A DNA stretch of 64,000 bases, taken from assembly GCF_026626335.1 (NCBI RefSeq), contig NZ_JAPNTZ010000002.1:434001-498000 (forward strand), in the 5' to 3' direction. This document shows, piece by piece, positions 59,809-64,000 of the stretch (positions are counted from its first letter, which is position 1; each line of letters begins with the position of its first letter). Made by a program: the position numbers and the translations under genes. Source of the stretch: Paractinoplanes pyxinae (GTDB lineage: Bacteria > Actinomycetota > Actinomycetes > Mycobacteriales > Micromonosporaceae). The notes under the pieces were generated by a model. The model ran no database searches. It saw nothing but the letters and a program-made list of their open reading frames with translations, and was not told where the DNA came from.

Positions 59809-60195
59809 ATGAGGAGCACGCACGTGGATCTTCTCGAGGAGTACCGCCGAGCCACCTTCTTCTTCGAGTCCGGGGATCCTCTCGGTGCGTCCCGCCTGCT
59901 CGAGCCGATAGTCGAGGCCGAGCCGCACAACACGGCCGTGCGCCAGCTGCTGGCCCGCGCCTACTTCAACTCGGCCCAGCTCACCAAGGCCGAGGAGCAG
60001 TTGCGCAGCCTGATCGAGCACGACCCGTCCGACCACTACGCCCACCACGTGCTGGGCCGCACGCTCGAGCGGGGCGGCCGGTTCCGCGAGGCCCTGCCGC
60101 ACCTGCGCCTGGCCGCCGCGATGAACCAGCAGTCCGACTATCAGGAAGCCCTGCACCGGGCCGAGCAATGGCTCGGCAAGGCCGAGAGCGCATAA
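59809..60195 (+). CDS. TPR-repeat protein
   Basis: 128 residues of two to three tetratricopeptide repeats: LEEYRRATFFFESGDPLGASRLLEPIVEAEPHN, AVRQLLARAYFNSAQLTKAEEQLRSLIEHDPSD and YAHHVLGRTLERGGRFREALPHLRLA. Such small cytoplasmic TPR proteins act as adaptors; partner unknown. GAGAGG lies 9-10 nt before ATG 59809, with GTG 59824 as an alternative. Its TAA stop is the start of the next gene's -10 box. Confidence 0.82.
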   Translation: MRSTHVDLLEEYRRATFFFESGDPLGASRLLEPIVEAEPHNTAVRQLLARAYFNSAQLTKAEEQLRSLIEHDPSDHYAHHVLGRTLERGGRFREALPHLRLAAAMNQQSDYQEALHRAEQWLGKAESA

Positions 60196-60198
60196 GGT
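60193..60198 (+). promoter_or_regulatory. Leaderless -10 box containing the TPR stop codon
   Basis: TAAGGT includes the TAA stop at 60193-60195 and lies seven bases before GTG 60206, the same arrangement as at 22860-22865. Confidence 0.55.
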
Positions 60199-60205
60199 CA
60201 GAAAC

Positions 60206-60490
60206 GTGAAGCTGAAGCTCGACCTGCACGACATCTTCAACAAGGGCACCGAGATCGACCGTGCGCTGCGCGGGATCATCGACGAGGCCGTGCAGAAGAA
60301 GGCCAGCACGGTCGAGATCATCCCGGGCAAGGGCAGCGGCGCGCTCAAGAAGAAGGTGCTGCGCTTCCTCGACCAGAAAGAGATCAAGCAGCTCTATCAC
60401 CGGGTCGAGAAGGACGGCGACAACTGGGGCCGGCTCTTCGTGCACTTCAAGCACAACGAGTCGACCGGCCGCCGCGGCCGCGGGCGCTAG
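60206..60490 (+). CDS. Smr-domain protein
   Basis: 94 residues, entirely one Smr (small MutS-related) domain: LKLDLHD near the start in place of the usual LDLHG, then IDEAVQKKASTVEIIPGKGSGALKKKVLRFLDQ, where the common HGKGTG reads PGKGSG. Smr domains nick DNA or RNA or bind them; losing the histidine may change this. The promoter suggests a leaderless mRNA. The TAG stop shares CTAG with the convergent peptidase gene. Confidence 0.85.
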   Translation: MKLKLDLHDIFNKGTEIDRALRGIIDEAVQKKASTVEIIPGKGSGALKKKVLRFLDQKEIKQLYHRVEKDGDNWGRLFVHFKHNESTGRRGRGR

Positions 60491-62829
60491 AACTCGTAGG
60501 TCTTGGCCACCGCCAGCATCTCGCTGGTGTGCGAGCCCACGATGCCGACGCCGCTCGGCCGGGGCTGGAAGCCGGGCACTTCGCTCAGCCCGTCGCTGGC
60601 GTCCATGGCCCGGAACTTCACCGGGCCGGCGGCCTGCAGGGTCAGCTCGACCTCGATGCCGTCGGCCGGCGGGGCGTGAAAGGCGAAGCCGAAGTTCGGC
60701 GAGTGCACCGGCACCGGCCGGCCCTCGACCGTGGCCGACCCGACCTTCACGTCGCCCGGCACGTGCAGGGTGACCAGGCGGGCCGCGCGCTGAGGCCGCA
60801 GGCGCAGCGTCATCGTGCGGGTGTCGCCCGAGCGGGTGTCCGACTCGACCGTGAGCTGCGGCGCGGGCAGGTCGGCGGCTGGCGCCTCGCCGGTGCGCAC
60901 CTCTTCGGGGCCGAAGGCCGGCATCGTGTCGTCGATCCGGTGCCGGTCGCCCGAGACGAACTGACCGGTCCACTGCTGGACGGCGGACTCGTCGCTGATC
61001 CAGCGGGCGGTGCCGTCGCCGGCGTCCATCGCGTACATGAGCTGGGTCAGGGCGGGCCGGTCGTTGGTGAAGCGGTCGGTCGCGAGGCCGGCGGCCGCCA
61101 GCACCAGCACGGCCACCAGGGCGGCCAGGGTGGGCAGAGCGCCCCGCCGGCGGCTGCGCAGCGCCTCGACGCCGCGCTGACCGCCCGCCACCGGGTGGAT
61201 CAGGTCGATCACCGGGAGCAGGGCCAGCCCGAGCAGCACGGTGAGGAAGGCGCCGGCCGCGCCCAGGCCCATGCCCAGCGCCGGGAAGAGCATGACGACC
61301 GTCGGCAGCAGGATGACCGTCGCCACCGCGCCGCCGAGCGTCACCGCGAGCACCGGCAGCCAGCCCCGGGTGACCACCGCGACCAGGCCGGCCAGCGCAC
61401 CGGCCAGAGCGGGCAGGGCGGCCAGATAGGAACCGCCGGGCACGACCGCAGCGAGCACCACGCCCAGCACGGCCAGCCAGCCCAGCCCCGCGATGGCCAG
61501 GGCGGCCGGGCCGAGGCGGCGGCGGAGCAGCGCGAACCAGCCGATCACGACGGCCGCGGTCAGGACGACGACGGCTGCCCGATAGAAGCCGGGCCGGTAC
61601 GGGTCGATCGGCATCGCGGCGTACTCGGGCCGGATCAGGGTGATCAGGAACCACAGCGCCTGGGCCAGCACCGGGGCGAGCACGATCGGCACGAGGGTCA
61701 GCACGCCCGCCTTGAGCAGCCGCCGCCCGCCGGTCAACCGCCGCCGACGGGCGACCCAGGCCAGCGCGGCGACGGCGAGCAGGGCCAGGACGGCGATCGG
61801 CCAGACCAGCGAGCCGGGGTAGCGCACGAGGAAGCCGGGCGCGGGGAAGTAGGTCGCGTCCTCACCGCCGGTCACCTTCAGCTCGGCGATGTCACGTCCG
61901 CCCAGCTCACGGACGACGGCGAGGGTGTTGTCGCCGTGGTGCTGCAGGCTGCCGCGGTCCATCGCCGAGGGCAGGTCGGTCGGCCCGTGATAGACCGCCG
62001 CGCCGTCGATGTAGGCCGCGTTCAGCCCGGCGAAGCCCGACTTGCGGAACGGGGTGAAGTCGGTGTCGTTGGACATGATCCGGTAGATCTCGACCGCGAA
62101 CGACGTGCCCACCGGCTTGACCGCGTGGCTGTACGCCGCGACCAGCTTGCTGTTGCCGGCCGAGGTCTCGAACATGATCGCCGGGCCGCTGCTGCCGCGC
62201 GCCTCGAGGTTGAGCACCACGCCGCCGTCGCGGGCCAGCGGGTGCTGGTCGACGAAGGCCTTGGCCCCGCACAGGCAGGCCTCTTCGCCGTCGGTGAGCA
62301 CCAGAACCACGTCGTTGCGCAGGCGAGGAGAGGCGAGCAGGGCGCGGGCCGTCTCGAGGACGGCCGAGGTGCCGGCCGCGTCGTCGTTGCCGCCCGGGCC
62401 GACCTGCACCGAGTCGTAGTGGGCGACCAGGAAGATGCGGCCGGTGGAGCCGGTGCCGGGGATCGTGGCGATCACGTTGCGCACCCGGGCCAGGCTGGCC
62501 CCGCCCGCGCTGGCCGAGAGACCGGCGCCCTCGATCGACACCGTGTCCTGCACCTCGGGGGTCAGGCCGAGGCCGCGCAGGGTGGTGAGGAGGTGCTCGC
62601 GCACCTCGTCGTTCGCGGGGCTGCCGACCGGGTGGGGGCGGGTGGCGATCGCCTGGACCTGGCCGAAGGCGCGCTCGGCGCTGAACTCGGTGGCCGGGGC
62701 CGAGGCGGGGCGCGCGGACGGCGGCCGGATGGCCCACAGGCCGGCCAGCCCGGCCAGGATCAGCACGACGACGGCGAGGGCGGCGGCCGGAGCCCGGCGG
62801 GCCGGGTCGGTGATCGCGGGAGCGCGCAT
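60487..62829 (-). CDS. M28-family zinc aminopeptidase with multi-helix membrane domain
   Basis: 780 residues. A signal-anchor helix (about 15-34) leads to an extracytoplasmic M28 domain with all expected residues: His137 and Asp139 in AHYDS, the bridging Asp near 149-150, Glu182-183 in DGEEAC, Glu209 and His281 in YHGPTD. Then about nine helices (about 345-590) and a C-terminal beta domain follow, the layout of Fxna/ER-metallopeptidase-like proteins. It probably trims peptides at the outer membrane face. ATG 62829 is used; the next gene upstream is divergent. Confidence 0.85.
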   Translation of the reverse strand: MRAPAITDPARRAPAAALAVVVLILAGLAGLWAIRPPSARPASAPATEFSAERAFGQVQAIATRPHPVGSPANDEVREHLLTTLRGLGLTPEVQDTVSIEGAGLSASAGGASLARVRNVIATIPGTGSTGRIFLVAHYDSVQVGPGGNDDAAGTSAVLETARALLASPRLRNDVVLVLTDGEEACLCGAKAFVDQHPLARDGGVVLNLEARGSSGPAIMFETSAGNSKLVAAYSHAVKPVGTSFAVEIYRIMSNDTDFTPFRKSGFAGLNAAYIDGAAVYHGPTDLPSAMDRGSLQHHGDNTLAVVRELGGRDIAELKVTGGEDATYFPAPGFLVRYPGSLVWPIAVLALLAVAALAWVARRRRLTGGRRLLKAGVLTLVPIVLAPVLAQALWFLITLIRPEYAAMPIDPYRPGFYRAAVVVLTAAVVIGWFALLRRRLGPAALAIAGLGWLAVLGVVLAAVVPGGSYLAALPALAGALAGLVAVVTRGWLPVLAVTLGGAVATVILLPTVVMLFPALGMGLGAAGAFLTVLLGLALLPVIDLIHPVAGGQRGVEALRSRRRGALPTLAALVAVLVLAAAGLATDRFTNDRPALTQLMYAMDAGDGTARWISDESAVQQWTGQFVSGDRHRIDDTMPAFGPEEVRTGEAPAADLPAPQLTVESDTRSGDTRTMTLRLRPQRAARLVTLHVPGDVKVGSATVEGRPVPVHSPNFGFAFHAPPADGIEVELTLQAAGPVKFRAMDASDGLSEVPGFQPRPSGVGIVGSHTSEMLAVAKTYEF

Positions 62830-62890
62830 GGGTGTATCTAAGCGGCTGGGTACGACACCGGGTAGTGGGAAGATCGTTTACGGCGTGCAA

Positions 62891-62896
62891 TAGCGT
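62891..62896 (+). promoter_or_regulatory. Leaderless -10 box TAGCGT
   Basis: TAGCGT, seven bases, then GTG 62904 of the zinc-ribbon protein gene. Confidence 0.5.
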
Positions 62897-62903
62897 TGTC
62901 GGG

Positions 62904-63239
62904 GTGAGCACGCCCATCGACCCGGCCGCAGTGATGGCGGCGTTCATCGACGCCGTCGAGCCGTACGACCCTCGCCCCGAGGACCCGCCGGTCGCGTTGA
63001 TCGGTGTGCGCACCGCCCTCGGCGAGGCCACCTACGCGGTCGGCGACCACGTGATCCGCGCCATGATCAAGGCTCTCGCGGCCTACCGCGACCCGGAGGA
63101 CAGGGGCACCTGCGTCGAGTGCGGCAGCCGCCACCTCGACGAGAATCTGCACTGCCGGGAGTGCGGACGGCTGCACGGCATCCTCGGCGAGGTCATCGCC
63201 CAGCACGCCCGCCGGGTGGCCGCCGAGGACGTCCCGTGA
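62904..63239 (+). CDS. Small zinc-ribbon protein, unknown
   Basis: 111 residues. The N-terminal 70 are acidic and helical; the C-terminal part holds CVECGSRHLDENLHCRECG, two CxxC pairs forming a zinc ribbon, and ends with a helix. No family is recognised. GTG 62904 follows a leaderless promoter. The next gene (REC-SpoIIE) begins 85 bp further on in the same direction. Confidence 0.68.
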   Translation: MSTPIDPAAVMAAFIDAVEPYDPRPEDPPVALIGVRTALGEATYAVGDHVIRAMIKALAAYRDPEDRGTCVECGSRHLDENLHCRECGRLHGILGEVIAQHARRVAAEDVP

Positions 63240-63324
63240 GACCGTGCCGGTGTTGTGCGCCGCTCCCCGGTGGGGAACTATCAGCGGGTCAGCGCCGGGC
63301 GGAGGACATGTGGGGGGACACGGC

Positions 63325-64000
63325 ATGACTGAGCGCTCGGTCGCGCCGCGGGCCCGTCCCGTTGATCCGGTCTATCAGGAAAGGCTGCGCGTCCTGCTGG
63401 TCGAGGACGACGAGGGCGACGCCTTCCTGGTCCGCGAGCTGCTGCACGAGGCCGACGCCCCGTTCGACCTGCGGGTGGCGACCAGCCTGCGCGAGGCCCG
63501 GGGCCAGCTCGCCGGCATCCACTGCGTCCTGCTCGACCTCGGCCTGCCCGACGCCGAGGGCATCGACGGGCTGCGCAAACTCCTCGCGGTGGCGGGCAGC
63601 GCGGCCGTCTGCGTGCTCACCGGCCGCTCCGACGAACACCTGGGTGTCGCCTCGGTCGCCGAGGGCGCGCAGGACTACTTGGTCAAGGGCCAGGTCGACG
63701 GCGTCCTGCTGACCCGTTCGCTGCGCTACGCGGTCGAGCGCAAGCGCGCCGACGAGAACGCGCAGCGGCTGCGCGAGGTCGAGCTGCGCCAGGCCGAGTC
63801 GGCCCGCCTCGAACGAGGCCTGCTGCCGCAGCCGCTGATGTCCACCGAACGGGTGGCAGTGCACACGTTCTACCGCTCGGGCCGGGCCATGGGCCTGCTC
63901 GGCGGCGACTTCTTCGACGTCGTCCAGGTGGGGGCGGACAAGCTGCACGTGATCGTGGGCGATGTCTGCGGGCACGGGGTGGACGAGGCCGCGCTGGGCG
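63325..64000 (+). CDS. REC-SpoIIE protein phosphatase (3' end outside window)
   Basis: 225 codons are visible before the window ends. The receiver domain has EDD near 27-29, the phospho-acceptor Asp71 in LLDLGLPD and Lys in YLVKGQ. A coiled segment (about 130-165) joins it to a PP2C-type SpoIIE phosphatase with GGDFFDVV and GDVCGHGVDEAALG, which holds the metal-binding Asp residues. Such proteins (RsbU/RssB-like) dephosphorylate anti-sigma antagonists in partner-switching stress or developmental control. ATG 63325 follows a G-rich ribosome site. Confidence 0.88.
   Translation, partial: MTERSVAPRARPVDPVYQERLRVLLVEDDEGDAFLVRELLHEADAPFDLRVATSLREARGQLAGIHCVLLDLGLPDAEGIDGLRKLLAVAGSAAVCVLTGRSDEHLGVASVAEGAQDYLVKGQVDGVLLTRSLRYAVERKRADENAQRLREVELRQAESARLERGLLPQPLMSTERVAVHTFYRSGRAMGLLGGDFFDVVQVGADKLHVIVGDVCGHGVDEAALG

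Overview
The window is a 64 kb stretch of very GC-rich chromosomal DNA with strong third-position GC bias, many GTG starts, few spacers and dense gene packing. Protein types point to a Gram-positive actinomycete, most likely of the Micromonosporaceae (Actinoplanes-like). These include a DedA/PAP2-like fusion, FtsX exporters, an Rpf-type transglycosylase under a c-di-AMP riboswitch, DUF3040, a GT2-GtrA/GT39 pair with a TrcRS-like two-component system, and a DmdR/IdeR-type iron box. The genus is inference. No rRNA, tRNA, CRISPR, insertion sequence, integrase or phage gene was seen.

Layout. 0-5 kb: a membrane GT2 synthase fused to an EAL domain, divergent from a membrane-anchored GH18 chitinase-like protein. 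5-14 kb: two lipoproteins, a polyprenyl-phosphate glycosyltransferase, and an ABC exporter/FtsX/ATPase run with a divergent TetR gene. 14-21 kb: a diguanylate cyclase tail-to-tail with a secreted PL7 lyase, an SRPBCC protein, a frameshifted hydrolase, HxlR, peptidase E, a Gfo/Idh/MocA oxidoreductase, CopC and a small secreted protein. 21-29 kb: DedA-pseudoPAP2, a NarL-type two-component system, an ABC exporter of MacB/FtsX type and an M14 peptidase. 29-33 kb: an iron-siderophore uptake operon behind an iron box. 33-45 kb: DinB-like protein, an MFS/Rdx/methyltransferase operon with TetR, an Ig-like surface protein, Hsp20 behind CIRCE, an MFS carrier, two oxidoreductases, LysR and a SnoaL-like protein. 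45-50 kb: Rpf-like protein, a trans-acting enoyl-reductase-like protein with TetR, GNAT, an AlkZ-like protein and DUF3040. 50-60 kb: GT2-GtrA, GT39, DAHP synthase with an aromatic leader-peptide attenuator, the OmpR-type two-component system, a small exported peptide and a TIM-barrel hydrolase. 60-64 kb: TPR, Smr, an M28 membrane peptidase, a zinc-ribbon protein and a REC-SpoIIE phosphatase cut by the window end.

How it fits together. Cell-surface polysaccharide and glycoconjugate handling recurs (GT2-EAL, GH18, GtrB-like GT2, PL7, GT2-GtrA, GT39, TIM-barrel hydrolase, Rpf). Two second messengers appear: c-di-GMP (EAL and GGDEF proteins) and c-di-AMP (riboswitch). The clearest hidden structure is a CTGTG-N6-CTGTG direct repeat. 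It lies 44-45 nt upstream of three start codons, those of the OmpR-type regulator, GT39 and GT2-GtrA, which suggests one regulon. DAHP synthase sits inside this cluster with its own promoter and attenuator, whose 20-residue leader peptide carries Trp, Tyr and Phe codons. Two architectural habits recur. Many promoters have a TAnnnT -10 box 6-8 nt before the start codon, implying leaderless mRNAs, and twice the -10 box contains the stop codon of the gene before. Convergent genes often overlap by exactly the four bases CTAG (or TTAG), which serve as stop codon on both strands.
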